From: Brumimicrobium sp965659845
GTDB lineage: Bacteria > Bacteroidota > Bacteroidia > Flavobacteriales_D > Crocinitomicaceae
Direction: 5' to 3'
NCBI GenBank assembly: GCA_965659845.1
Contig: CBFHXS010000021.1
Location: forward strand, 1-28,604
Length of the DNA stretch: 28,604 bases
In this document: positions 16,029-24,016 of the stretch, in pieces
How the letters are laid out: every line of letters starts with the position of its first letter
Position numbering within the stretch: the first letter of the stretch is position 1
Made by a program: the position numbers and the translations under genes
The notes under the pieces: generated by a model
Database searches by the model: none
What the model was told of the DNA's origin: nothing
The model's input: the letters and a program-made list of their open reading frames with translations, nothing else

Positions 16029-17219
16029 CTAAAGCTGTTTGTTGTTGAGTTGATGAGCTAGAAATACACCCATGCTAGCACAAGCTTGAATTAAATAGCC
16101 TCCAGTTGGTGCGTTCCAATCTAGCATTTCTCCGATACAGAAATTATTTTTTACTTTTCTTAATTCAAAATTGGAATCTATAGAATCTAAGGTGATTCCT
16201 CCTGACGTTGATATTGCCTCGTCAATGGGAGCTGAATCGATTATTCTTAAGGGAAAACACTTGATAGATTTAGCCAGAGTTTGAACGTCTAAAAACTCAT
16301 CTTTTGTCAGCGTTACCTTTATCAGATCTATTACAGTGCGAGATAATTTCAACTCTTTACTTAATAAAGTTGTTGTATTAGACGATGAGTGGTTTATCTT
16401 ATCAATCAGCAATGACAAGTCGAAGGTTGGTTTAAAATCCACATGAACTAATGCTTTTTTGTTTGAGGCGAGCCACATTTGAATTTCTGGACTCAATGCG
16501 TAAATCGCATTACCTTCTATTCCAAACTTAGTGATTACGGCTTCTCCTTTCTGAACTTTATTATCTAATGAAATTGATATGTTCTTAAGCGGTTTCCCTT
16601 CGTTTTTCTGGATAAAAGATTCATCCCACTCTATCTTATAAGCGCAATTTGAAGGTTTAAATGGTGTCGTGTCTATACCATTTTTACTAAATAGGGGTAA
16701 CCATGAGCCATCCGAGCCAGTTACTCTCCAGCTTGCTCCGCCTAAGGCGAATACAGTATAATCTGACTTTATTGTTTCTCTTGAGTTGAATATTAGTGAG
16801 TTTCCCTCACCCCATCCGTTGAAGGTCTTATTAAATTCAAATTTCACATTTTTATCTATTAATTGCGATTCTATACTTTTTAAAACTTCTATTGGCTTGA
16901 TCCCTTTTTCAGGAAAAACTCTTCTACTACTTCCAATAAAAGTAGGGATTCCTATGCCTGATAACCATGCTCTTAAATCAGTATTGCTGAAATTATTTAG
17001 CGCATGATCTAGAAATGAAGAAGGACTATATCTGCATTTTAAAATTGATAGATCCTCGGAGTGTGTCAGATTCAGTCCTCCATCACCAGCAACAAGAAAC
17101 TTTCGACCGAGAGATGACTTTTTTTCAAAAATGGTAATATCGTACATATCACTATCCAGAAATGCAGCTAAAAATAATCCTGCTGTTCCTCCTCCAATGA
17201 CAGCCACTTTTTTTTTCAT
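16029..17219 (-). CDS. BaiN/HI0933-type FAD-dependent oxidoreductase
   Basis: A 396-residue soluble flavoprotein. The N-terminus has the Rossmann dinucleotide motif VAVIGGGTAGL (G9, G11, G14), followed by FEKKSSLGRKFLVAGDGGLN, the family signature after the first strand. The C-terminal signature GEMLDWNAPTGGYLIQA closes the FAD site, and an ISTSGGITLDSID segment precedes it. The GEMLDW form resembles the TIGR03862 (PP_4765) branch rather than the commoner YhiN/BaiN branch; I hold this subfamily call loosely. The reaction is unknown in most bacteria; reduction of a quinone-like or organic substrate is likely. The gene stands alone, convergent with the lipoprotein gene. Confidence 0.88.
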   Translation of the reverse strand: MKKKVAVIGGGTAGLFLAAFLDSDMYDITIFEKKSSLGRKFLVAGDGGLNLTHSEDLSILKCRYSPSSFLDHALNNFSNTDLRAWLSGIGIPTFIGSSRRVFPEKGIKPIEVLKSIESQLIDKNVKFEFNKTFNGWGEGNSLIFNSRETIKSDYTVFALGGASWRVTGSDGSWLPLFSKNGIDTTPFKPSNCAYKIEWDESFIQKNEGKPLKNISISLDNKVQKGEAVITKFGIEGNAIYALSPEIQMWLASNKKALVHVDFKPTFDLSLLIDKINHSSSNTTTLLSKELKLSRTVIDLIKVTLTKDEFLDVQTLAKSIKCFPLRIIDSAPIDEAISTSGGITLDSIDSNFELRKVKNNFCIGEMLDWNAPTGGYLIQACASMGVFLAHQLNNKQL

Positions 17220-17329
17220 AGTCCTAAGGTTGTTGTTTTTTCAATAGTTGAACATTTTATCTACAATATCATACCTCTTTATGCATTGTCAAGCTTTAAT
17301 TCTTTAAATAGATAAATTGTGTTTCTTGA

Positions 17330-18130
17330 CTAGGTCTTTTCACTATAAAAATCGTCAAGAGCGTTAAATAATCCTGGATGTTCAATTTTCAATCTCTCGG
17401 GATTCTCAAAAAAGAATTCACTTACAACTGCCAAAAATTCCGCTCGATTGGCTGATCCATAATTCCTTATTGATGAAGTACCAAAATCAATTTCATTCAT
17501 TTTAATATTTATGATGTGTAGCCAAGGCATGAGGTCTACATCATTCATGGCATTACCCATTATTCCATCAATTTTACCGTCTTGCTTATCGAGAATATGA
17601 ACAAATTCATGAATTACTACATTTTTATTGTCAGTATTGTCATGGAAGCCATGATGAACAGCCTTTCGCGATAACATCATTATTCCTTCCATAGCTCCCC
17701 AACCAACAAGCCCGTGTGCCATTTTATTCGATTCTGGTATGGGGAATTTATCTGGATAGAGTTGGACTTCTTTAAGTTTTGCATAGTTCCATTGGGAAAA
17801 TCGAAAAACGGGTATTACTGCACCAGCAGCAATCAAAATTTTATCCTTATGTGTGACTTCTGTTTGTATGCCTCGGATCCTGACGTTTAAGAGAAAAACA
17901 TGAACTTTTCTTTCGAATTCAATTTTATCTTGGTCAGAAAGTAGTTTGTAGAAGTTTACATGGTTGGTGAGTATTTTTCTCCATAATTCAGGAAATGGTG
18001 TGGTTGCTGAATTAAAGTGCTTTCGCTTTCTTCGATTCTTTTTTTCTTTTTCGGAGTTAGTCAACTTATTGTATCCCAATATTAAACCTATTCCAGCTCC
18101 GATTAACAAATAAAATGTGATGTTATTCAT
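17330..18130 (-). CDS. MtfA-like zinc-dependent peptidase (M90 family)
   Basis: The start at 18130 is preferred over one 14 codons upstream because it places the single N-terminal transmembrane helix (about residues 4-20, FYLLIGAGIGLILGY) directly after a short N-region. The predicted 266-residue protein matches the MtfA (DgsA anti-repressor) fold: FRIRG-like NVRIRGIQTEV, LSRKAVHHGF, the zinc motif HEFVH (residues 174-178) followed by LDKQDGKIDG, and a later EFLAVVSEFFFENPERL helix with the third zinc ligand. The E. coli member binds the Mlc repressor and has aminopeptidase activity. Here the protein is membrane-tethered and no Mlc homologue is visible, so the role is likely general peptidase. 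Confidence 0.9.
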   Translation of the reverse strand: MNNITFYLLIGAGIGLILGYNKLTNSEKEKKNRRKRKHFNSATTPFPELWRKILTNHVNFYKLLSDQDKIEFERKVHVFLLNVRIRGIQTEVTHKDKILIAAGAVIPVFRFSQWNYAKLKEVQLYPDKFPIPESNKMAHGLVGWGAMEGIMMLSRKAVHHGFHDNTDNKNVVIHEFVHILDKQDGKIDGIMGNAMNDVDLMPWLHIINIKMNEIDFGTSSIRNYGSANRAEFLAVVSEFFFENPERLKIEHPGLFNALDDFYSEKT

Positions 18131-18336
18131 GAATTTAAAGATAGTATTTCGGAGGAAGTTAACGAGTATCAAATATATTTAAAACGGATTTAGCGTATTC
18201 TTCGATTAATAATAGCAAGAATTATCAAAAATAGATTAAACCAATTTTATCTATTTTAGGTCGTGCTTTATGTAATAAGTTCATACTGGTTTAGGTTTAT
18301 TAATAATTGATTTTAATAATTTAGTAAGGTATAGTA

Positions 18337-19089
18337 ATGGTTTTCTTTTTTATTTTCCTTTTTGTGCTTTTGATGATAGCGTCACAAATTCTATCGAATA
18401 TCAAAAATGATAGGGAGTGGAGTGAAGGGTTATTTGAGAAGGAAGAGCCTATGGACGAAATACCTCCTCATGATCCATTGTTAGAGGCCTATATAAGTCT
18501 TGGGGCACTCATGATTCGTAAGGACAGGTCCTCGTATAAAGAAAAAATCTTTTATTTAAATAGTTATTTCTCTCGCCACTTCCCCGATACACATTATGAT
18601 TTTGGACGATCATTCACGGATTCCTTGAAAAATCCAGTGCGTGTGAGCGCTATTTCAAGAAGGTTGCGCAGGAAATTACCACATAAAGAACAACGTTTAC
18701 AGATCATGTATTTCTTAGCGGGTCTTTCTAATGTAGATGGTTCAATGAATAAACGTGAGATAGATTTACTAAAAGATATTAGCATTCTATTAAAACTGTC
18801 AACCAAAGATTTTGATAGTATTATCGCGATCTATACACAACAGCGTAAAAGAACACAATCCACAAGCAATTCTAAGTCAAGAATATCAGCATTTCAAATT
18901 GCATCGAAAGTACTAGGAGTTGCAGAGAATGCTTCGAAAGATGAAATTAAGAAAGCCTATCGTCGATTGGTGAAACTGCATCACCCAGACCTTTTTGCAA
19001 CCGAACCTCTAGCGCATCAAGAAATTGCAGAGAAGCGATTTATAGAGATTCAAAAAGCATACGAATTATTTGAAACAAGGTGGAAGTGA
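18337..19089 (+). CDS. Membrane-anchored DjlA-like J-domain co-chaperone
   Basis: A 250-residue protein with three parts: an N-terminal transmembrane helix (residues 2-20), a TerB/DjlA-like helical domain (about 48-165, including AYISLGALMIRKD and FLAGLSNVDGSMNKREIDLL), and a C-terminal J domain (about 188-250) with the DnaK-stimulating HPD at 216-218 in LVKLHHPDLF. This order matches DjlA, an inner-membrane co-chaperone that recruits DnaK to the cytoplasmic face. The linker (about 168-185) is rich in Ser, Lys and Arg. The gene is transcribed away from the mtfA-like gene; the 206-nt gap between them (18131-18336) is AT-rich with no clear promoter match. Confidence 0.9.
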   Translation: MVFFFIFLFVLLMIASQILSNIKNDREWSEGLFEKEEPMDEIPPHDPLLEAYISLGALMIRKDRSSYKEKIFYLNSYFSRHFPDTHYDFGRSFTDSLKNPVRVSAISRRLRRKLPHKEQRLQIMYFLAGLSNVDGSMNKREIDLLKDISILLKLSTKDFDSIIAIYTQQRKRTQSTSNSKSRISAFQIASKVLGVAENASKDEIKKAYRRLVKLHHPDLFATEPLAHQEIAEKRFIEIQKAYELFETRWK

Positions 19090-19202
19090 TGTTATTCCGC
19101 TATCATTTCTTATACAAACTTTGAATATTGGTTTTAAACAAGCCTATACGATAGCAGCATTTCCAATGAATGCTTAAGTAGGGAAGTTGATAGATGCGAA
19201 TG

Positions 19203-19769
19203 TTACTTTTCAATAGCAATCATTTTGTAATCCGTTTCAGACTTATGTCCGCTGTCGCTATCCTCAAATGTGTATTTGAAAGCTATATCAACTCGTCGTT
19301 TTCGTTTTGTTTCAAAGTCAACTGCACTATTTAGTATTTCAACCTTATTTCCTGTGTTCTGAATACAGACAACGATAAGACAACCAACATTTATGTCTGA
19401 AACAATTCTTTTGATCATACCAACTTCCTTTTCCATGTCTTTTTTTGCGAAATGAAACATACTGTCTAAAAGAATAATATCGAACTCATCAAATCGATTG
19501 TAATTGAAAATGTCGTCGACGTATCCCACGAGATCCAGTTTTTCATCTTTAGCGATTTTATTCATTTGATCGATTCCAACTTTTGAATTATCAATACCTA
19601 TCACTTCGAAACCAAGTCTTGCCAATGCAATTGCATCTCGACCTTGTCCACAGCCCAAATCAAGCACTTTTCCTTTCTTTGGGAAATTAGCAAAGAATTC
19701 GATCAATTCAGGATATGGTTCACCGAATAAGTTTTCTGATTGGTAATAATTGTCGTACGCTACTTTCAT
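19203..19769 (-). CDS. Class I SAM-dependent methyltransferase
   Basis: A 188-residue cytoplasmic methyltransferase. Motif I is VLDLGCGQGRDAIALA (near residue 35), followed by the acidic residue ending strand 2 (EVIGIDNS), and motif IV region DIILLDSMFHFAKKD. The short N-terminus (MKVAYDNYYQSENLFGEPYPEL) matches TehB-like and Methyltransf_11/25-type small enzymes that methylate small molecules or metalloids. The substrate cannot be inferred. It reads toward the J-protein gene and has its own 119-nt upstream gap; it is not overlapping with the HxlR gene behind it. Confidence 0.9.
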   Translation of the reverse strand: MKVAYDNYYQSENLFGEPYPELIEFFANFPKKGKVLDLGCGQGRDAIALARLGFEVIGIDNSKVGIDQMNKIAKDEKLDLVGYVDDIFNYNRFDEFDIILLDSMFHFAKKDMEKEVGMIKRIVSDINVGCLIVVCIQNTGNKVEILNSAVDFETKRKRRVDIAFKYTFEDSDSGHKSETDYKMIAIEK

Positions 19770-19888
19770 AATCTTAATACTAGTCGCAATAACTCTAATT
19801 CGGGAGTCTTAGCATCGTGAATTGCTTAAATGTAAATATAGGATATATGGACAACATTAAATGGAAATTGAGCGCTTCAGAACATAAA

Positions 19889-20269
19889 TCAACTCTTTTT
19901 ATTAACCTTTTTCTCTCCGATACCAGATTGATTATTGGTCGTGATTTCCGATTCATAGGCAATAGCAAAATTCTTCATCTCCTTAATTAGAGGCATGATC
20001 TTTTGACCAATAGGCGTTAGTCCATACTCCACTCTAGGAGGTATTTCACCAAAATCTTTACGAAACACTAGATTGGCATTAGTGAGACTTTTTAGTTCCT
20101 GGATCAACATTTTCTCACTGATATCAGGAATTAAATTTTTAAGCGCTGATGGCCGTAATGATTTCGGTGCCAATTGAAATAAGATAAGCAATTTCCATTT
20201 TCCGCCGATTAGTTCTGTAGTTGTTCTAATAGGGCATCTTGCAGTAACTTTCATCTGTTCTCTATCCAT
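19889..20269 (-). CDS. HxlR-family winged-helix transcriptional regulator
   Basis: A 126-residue regulator with the HxlR signature: CPIRTTTELIGGKWKLLIL, then KNLIPDISEKMLIQELKSL (recognition helix region) and RVEYGLTPIGQKIMPLI (wing and following helix). Cys12 sits at the position used by redox-sensing members such as YodB and HypR, so electrophile or oxidant sensing is plausible. It is divergent from the DsbA-like and NAD(P)-binding operon, with a shared control region that contains operator-like repeats. Auto-repression and control of the neighbouring operon is the usual arrangement for this family. The C-terminal tail is polar and probably disordered. Confidence 0.93.
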   Translation of the reverse strand: MDREQMKVTARCPIRTTTELIGGKWKLLILFQLAPKSLRPSALKNLIPDISEKMLIQELKSLTNANLVFRKDFGEIPPRVEYGLTPIGQKIMPLIKEMKNFAIAYESEITTNNQSGIGEKKVNKKS

Positions 20270-20297
20270 ACTTACTAAAAGGTTAGTACTTAACTAA
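20269..20297. promoter_or_regulatory. Operator-like repeats in the hxlR / dsbA-like control region
   Basis: TACTTACTAA (20269-20278) and TACTTAACTAA (20287-20297) repeat with 18-nt spacing. In addition TACTAA and TTAGTA (20273-20288) form a perfect inverted repeat with a 4-nt spacer, and TTAGT and ACTAA (20283-20297) a second one. The block lies between the minus-strand promoter and the hxlR start codon, and beside the plus-strand -33 region, so binding could repress both genes. Confidence 0.5.
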
Positions 20298-20301
20298 TAG
20301 T

Positions 20302-20328
20302 TTGTGTTTCAAATGTAAGATATATTTG
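20302..20328 (+). promoter_or_regulatory. Promoter of the DsbA-like / NAD(P)-binding operon
   Basis: TATATTTG (20321-20328) matches TAnnTTTG exactly; TTG at 20302-20304 is the best -33 candidate, but the 16-nt spacing is shorter than usual. This leaves a leader of about 80 nt before the ATG at 20414. Confidence 0.5.
20310..20317 (-). promoter_or_regulatory. -7 element of the hxlR promoter
   Basis: On the minus strand TACATTTG (20317-20310) matches TAnnTTTG, 40 nt before the hxlR start at 20269. It is interleaved with the plus-strand promoter. No clear -33 TTG was found. Confidence 0.45.
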
Positions 20329-20413
20329 CCTGAAGAAAAAAGAATGAAATAAAAAAAGACTCTTGATCACTTTATTACTAATAAGATCAATCAGCTGTTA
20401 AACACAAATCAAT

Positions 20414-21049
20414 ATGAAGATTATCTATGTATATGATGCTCTTTGCGGATGGTGTTATGGGTTCTCACCTGTAATGGAGAAATTTCAAGCACTGTATAGT
20501 GATAAACTCGAATTTGAAGTCCTTTCAGGAGGTATGATTTCTGGGGAAAGAATAGGACCTATAGGTAATGTAGCCACCTACATTAGTAGCGCTTATAAAG
20601 ATGTAGAAAATACAACGGGAGTTAAATTCGGAGACGAATTCATAGGTCAAACATTGGAAAATGGAACAGCTATTTTCACATCAATTCCTCCGGCAATAGC
20701 ATTATCGATATTTAAAGAATTAGATTCCAATGATAGAAGTCTTTCTTTTGCTTCTGCATTGCAGAGCGCGATATACTTTGATGGAATAGCCCCAGGAAAG
20801 ATAGAGGAATATGGCAGTATTGCTGAGCAATTCGGCTTAAATGCTGAACACTTTATTGAAAAGATGAAAGAACCAAAGTACAAAGACATGGCTTATTCCG
20901 ATTTCGAAAAATCTGCCAAATTAAAAGTGTCGGGATTTCCAACAGTATTCTTATTTAAGAATGGGAAGTATTACAAAATTGGAAGTGGCTACATCTCATT
21001 CGATCAACTAGAAAACAATTTTTTAACAATTAAAAACACAACAAAATGA
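20414..21049 (+). CDS. Cytoplasmic DsbA/FrnE-like thioredoxin-fold protein
   Basis: A 211-residue DsbA-family protein. The active-site CGWC (C11, C14) follows the first strand (IIYVYDALCGWCYGFSP), a helical insertion occupies the middle, and the cis-proline motif GFPTVFLF (P176) precedes the last strands. There is no signal peptide, so it acts in the cytoplasm, where FrnE-like members serve in oxidative-stress defence or isomerise substrates and disulfides. Its stop overlaps the next gene's start by 4 nt (ATGA). Position beside an HxlR regulator suggests redox-controlled expression. Confidence 0.9.
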   Translation: MKIIYVYDALCGWCYGFSPVMEKFQALYSDKLEFEVLSGGMISGERIGPIGNVATYISSAYKDVENTTGVKFGDEFIGQTLENGTAIFTSIPPAIALSIFKELDSNDRSLSFASALQSAIYFDGIAPGKIEEYGSIAEQFGLNAEHFIEKMKEPKYKDMAYSDFEKSAKLKVSGFPTVFLFKNGKYYKIGSGYISFDQLENNFLTIKNTTK

Positions 21050-21684
21050 ATAAGAAAATAGCACTATTTGGAGGTACGGGACAAACAGGTCAAGAATTCT
21101 TGAAGTTGGCAATTAATGAAGGATTTGAAGTGAGGGCACTAGCAAGAAAACCAGAGCGTATCAGACAAAGCAGTCCTCTTGTTAAAGTGATCAAAGGTGA
21201 TGTACTCAATATTGAAAATGTTAAAGAAGTAGTCGCTGAAGCCGATATTGTAATCAGTTTATTTGGTCATGTAAAAGGATCTCCCGAATGGCTACAAACG
21301 AATGGAACTCGAAATATCGTGCAAGCGATGAAGGAGAGTGGAGTAGAGAGAATAATTTCTCTATCTGGTGGCGGTTTGCCTTTTCCTGAAAAAGATCGGC
21401 CGAAATTTGCCGATAAATTGATTCGAACGATTATGAAGATTTTTGTTCCTAAAATTCTAAACGATGCTATAAAGCACCATGAGGTCCTTGAGAATAGCGG
21501 ATTGACTTGGACTATTGTCAGAGGTCCGAGATTGACAAATGATGAAAAAGTAGGAAATTATCGAGTGGGTTGGGTTGGTGTCAATGCAAGTACGAAAATC
21601 CCAAGAGCTGACTTAGCTCATTTTATCTTAAGTCAAGTGAATGATGAAAAGTATATTTCCCAAATGCCATTTGTCAGTATTTAG
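21046..21684 (+). CDS. NAD(P)-binding atypical SDR family protein
   Basis: A 212-residue protein of the NmrA/atypical SDR (NAD(P)H-binding) type. The Rossmann motif GGTGQTG (residues 9-15) follows IALF, with the Arg-containing segment RALARKPERI after strand 2 favouring NADPH. KVIKGDVLN, ADIVISLFGHVKG and VERIISLSGGG are the usual next strands, and the late TIVRGPRLTND motif is typical. The classical YxxxK catalytic pair is not evident, so it may be a sensor or a reductase of quinone-like compounds. It overlaps the DsbA-like gene by 4 nt and is closed by a strong terminator, making a two-gene operon. Confidence 0.9.
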   Translation: MNKKIALFGGTGQTGQEFLKLAINEGFEVRALARKPERIRQSSPLVKVIKGDVLNIENVKEVVAEADIVISLFGHVKGSPEWLQTNGTRNIVQAMKESGVERIISLSGGGLPFPEKDRPKFADKLIRTIMKIFVPKILNDAIKHHEVLENSGLTWTIVRGPRLTNDEKVGNYRVGWVGVNASTKIPRADLAHFILSQVNDEKYISQMPFVSI

Positions 21685-21721
21685 TGATTGATCTTGAAAT
21701 CATTCCAATGACTTGGTTATG

Positions 21722-21755
21722 CGCAATGTCCGATTGGACATTGCGTTCGTTTTTT
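21722..21755 (+). terminator. Rho-independent terminator of the redox operon
   Basis: CGCAATGTCC (21722-21731) and GGACATTGCG (21736-21745) form a perfect 10-bp stem with loop GATT, followed by TTCGTTTTTT. It begins 37 nt after the stop codon. Confidence 0.93.
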
Positions 21756-22024
21756 ATCACAGAAAAACAGTGTTTTACTGAGTATGGATATATTGGTCTA
21801 TAGCTCAACTTGCGCATCAAATATGGATATAGATAAAAGGGTAGAGGTTAAGCAACAACTGTGCTTAGCTCAATATTTTTTTTGAGTGCTCTTCTGAGCG
21901 GCAAGGTTCGAATATTCAACTCTTTTTTAGTTCTCATATTCTACAAAATTTAACTTTTCGAAGCTAGTAATAGCATTAATTTGAATGAATGATGCCATGA
22001 AAATGACAATCACGGGAGGGGGAC
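21756..22024. other. Non-coding stretch between operon terminator and cassette-like array
   Basis: No credible gene is seen. The stretch contains TATTTTTTTTGAGTGCTCTTCT (with the first 20 bases at 21874-21893), close to a tract at 25465-25487, and a CTCAA/TTGAG inverted repeat around the T run. It marks the edge of the minus-strand gene array. Confidence 0.5.
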
Positions 22025-22624
22025 TTAGATTCCATTACTTCGTTTAAATGTGTAAATCGTTCCTCCTGTAGCACTATCATTCATAACATAGCTAAAACTG
22101 TATGTTATTGTAAGGTAACGATCCCCATAATTTGAGAATACCCATTGTGTATTGTCCGTTTTGAAGCTTTTTACTAATTTATCTGAAGGAAAGATAAAAT
22201 TTGCCGGTTCTAGAAAGTAAATATTGTTAACCTGATATGGTGGAAGACAACACGGAATATAGTTTCCGTAATCTTGAATGGAGATTAGCTTCCAGTATTG
22301 GTATTCGGTACTTTTTTCATTGAATGGGCTCTTCTTTAATGATGTTATTTCATTATGATCGCTTAGTTTCGCGCCATGAATTGAGTCAAAAAGCGTTGAA
22401 TTTATTCTCACAAAAAAGGAATTGGAATCGAGTAAGCTCAGTTGACTAGGAATTCGCAAAGGTTTCGCTGATAAAGAGTGGTTCATTCTTGAGGTGTCAG
22501 TCGAAACACAATGATAAGTGGGTGATGAGACAGTCGTCGAAAGACACAATTGTCCGTTGTGTATTTGTGTTTTTGCAAGTTGAGTATTGACGATTAGAAA
22601 TAACGTTAGAATTATCTTATCCAT
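22025..22624 (-). CDS. Exported protein of unknown function
   Basis: A 199-residue protein with a short signal peptide (MDKIILTLFLIVNTQLAKTQ). The mature part has four Cys residues, two of them adjacent in IPCCLPPYQVNN, and a beta-rich second half (FLEPANFIFPSDKL, YLTITYSFSYVMND, GGTIYTFKRSNG). No family is recognised. It is the last gene of the same-strand array and has no downstream partner on its strand within 300 nt. No -7 element was found in the 175-nt gap ahead of it. Confidence 0.65.
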   Translation of the reverse strand: MDKIILTLFLIVNTQLAKTQIHNGQLCLSTTVSSPTYHCVSTDTSRMNHSLSAKPLRIPSQLSLLDSNSFFVRINSTLFDSIHGAKLSDHNEITSLKKSPFNEKSTEYQYWKLISIQDYGNYIPCCLPPYQVNNIYFLEPANFIFPSDKLVKSFKTDNTQWVFSNYGDRYLTITYSFSYVMNDSATGGTIYTFKRSNGI

Positions 22625-22747
22625 AGAATCGTATACAGCTCAATCGAAGATGGGTTCAAATACAGTAGTTAGGGTTTTAAGGGGTTGGCGAAATCATGCC
22701 TTTTTCTAAACCTTTGATATGTCTGATTGGGATCCGGATTATATTTT

Positions 22748-22772
22748 GCTAAATCATTTAAAATGAAATAGC
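22748..22772. repeat. Imperfect palindrome downstream of the T9SS propeller gene
   Basis: GCTAAATCATTT and AAATGAAATAGC pair at 10 of 12 positions with a 1-nt loop, 27 nt after the stop of the upstream gene. It shares the AAATAGC edge with the 24657-24791 element but is too degenerate to call a member with confidence. Confidence 0.35.
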
Positions 22773-22799
22773 TGAATGTTTACGATCTAAGGAGTTGAA

Positions 22800-23912
22800 T
22801 TAATTTTTGATGATTTTTTTAATTTTATAGGTCGAGTTTGTAGCGTTAATTTTTACACAATAAATGCCATTATTCAAATGACGAATATTTACGTTTTGGT
22901 TCTCGCTATAATGCACAAGCCTTGCATTGAGGTCATAGATTTCCACAGAATGAAATCCTATCGCATCAATATTTAGTATCTCCATTACAGGATTAGGATA
23001 GATCAAAACAGTATTAATTAAATATTCTCCCTGAGATAGTACTTCATCATTCGTTGAGAAGGATATTAATTTTGCATCATCCGAAAATGGGGATAAATTG
23101 AAGGATTCGGACGTTATTAAATATCTATTCGGTCCTGTGTGTGTAATTGCTTCTGCTTGCTCAAAGCCCAAATTTGTAAGTGATATTTGTGTGTTTGTGC
23201 CAGAAAAGATATCGATACCTGAGAAGTCTTCACTAATCCAAACAAAAGGTTGTAAAAATGAGTTATACCCTATAGAATATACTTTTCCAGTAAATGCATT
23301 GTAAGTAGAACCAGTTATCAATCCTCCACTGGATAAAGTAGATGGGAGTGGATTTACCGTGTAAGTACCCCCGTTTTTGGGAATTGCGTATGATTTTGTG
23401 ATCCCTGTCACCCAATTTTTAGTCAATAAGAGAAGACTTGTATCCGTATTGATTAGTGCTTCTGAGTCCCACTCTGTATTGTTTGGATTAGATGTGAAGA
23501 TTGTCTGATCTGAATAGTTGAAATTTATGATTTCTGCAGTTATACTATTCGCGTTTAAATAATCAGTTTTATTTATTCTGTAAATTTTTAAATTGGTTCT
23601 GTCTCCATTATTGTTTCCAATATCGCCTATATAAATTGATGTGTCATCTTGAGTAATATCTTCCCAATCTACATTGGTTGCATTATCTATTGTAATCGTT
23701 CGAGTAATAGTTCCGGAAATTGTATCTAATTCATAAAGGACATTATTATTGCCTGAATCATTGTGGCTTATCAGCTTGTTATTAAAAAAAATGGCACCCG
23801 ATGATTCTTTCAGAGTGATGGGAAGATTAAATTTTTCTTCGACACCTGTTATTTGAGCCAATACGCTGAATTTCCAAACCAGTAAGAAGGCGATTAAACT
23901 ACTTTTTTTCAT
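22800..23912 (-). CDS. Secreted beta-propeller-like protein with T9SS sorting domain
   Basis: A 370-residue protein with a signal peptide (MKKSSLIAFLLVWKFSVLAQ). The body consists of repeated blades with Asp/Asn-rich turns (NVDWEDITQDDTSIYIGDIG, NTEWDSEALINTDTSLLLLT, GFEQAEAITHTGPNRYLIT), as in secreted propellers that cover phytase-like, SdiA-regulated and related folds. Residues about 300-370 form a T9SS type A sorting domain (IYPNPVMEILNID, then VEIYDLNARLVH, ending YKIKKIIKN). It should reach the cell surface or medium. Catalytic residues are not identifiable. An asymmetric hairpin lies 17 nt before its start. Confidence 0.8.
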   Translation of the reverse strand: MKKSSLIAFLLVWKFSVLAQITGVEEKFNLPITLKESSGAIFFNNKLISHNDSGNNNVLYELDTISGTITRTITIDNATNVDWEDITQDDTSIYIGDIGNNNGDRTNLKIYRINKTDYLNANSITAEIINFNYSDQTIFTSNPNNTEWDSEALINTDTSLLLLTKNWVTGITKSYAIPKNGGTYTVNPLPSTLSSGGLITGSTYNAFTGKVYSIGYNSFLQPFVWISEDFSGIDIFSGTNTQISLTNLGFEQAEAITHTGPNRYLITSESFNLSPFSDDAKLISFSTNDEVLSQGEYLINTVLIYPNPVMEILNIDAIGFHSVEIYDLNARLVHYSENQNVNIRHLNNGIYCVKINATNSTYKIKKIIKN

Positions 23913-23928
23913 TGTCGTTTATTTATGT

Positions 23929-23964
23929 GGTACAACGACTCACGTTAGCTATGGCTAATGTACC
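23929..23964. repeat. Asymmetric palindromic spacer (attC-like candidate)
   Basis: Outer arms GGTACA (23929-23934) and TGTACC (23959-23964) enclose an inner hairpin TTAGC/GCTAA (23945-23958), with ten unpaired bases on one side only. On the minus strand it ends GTTGTAC, close to the attC core GTTRRRY. It sits between the stop of one array gene and the start of the next. Confidence 0.5.
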
Positions 23965-24016
23965 TTGAACGAATGTAAGAAAAAGTCTTGAGTATTGCAT
24001 GATGGGAATCACAGTT

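Noticed and set aside
17255..17300. Minus-strand TTGACA with a TATGAT-like box ahead of the flavoprotein gene
   Set aside because: Bacteroidota use a different promoter consensus, and the 13-nt spacing would be wrong even for a standard sigma-70 site.
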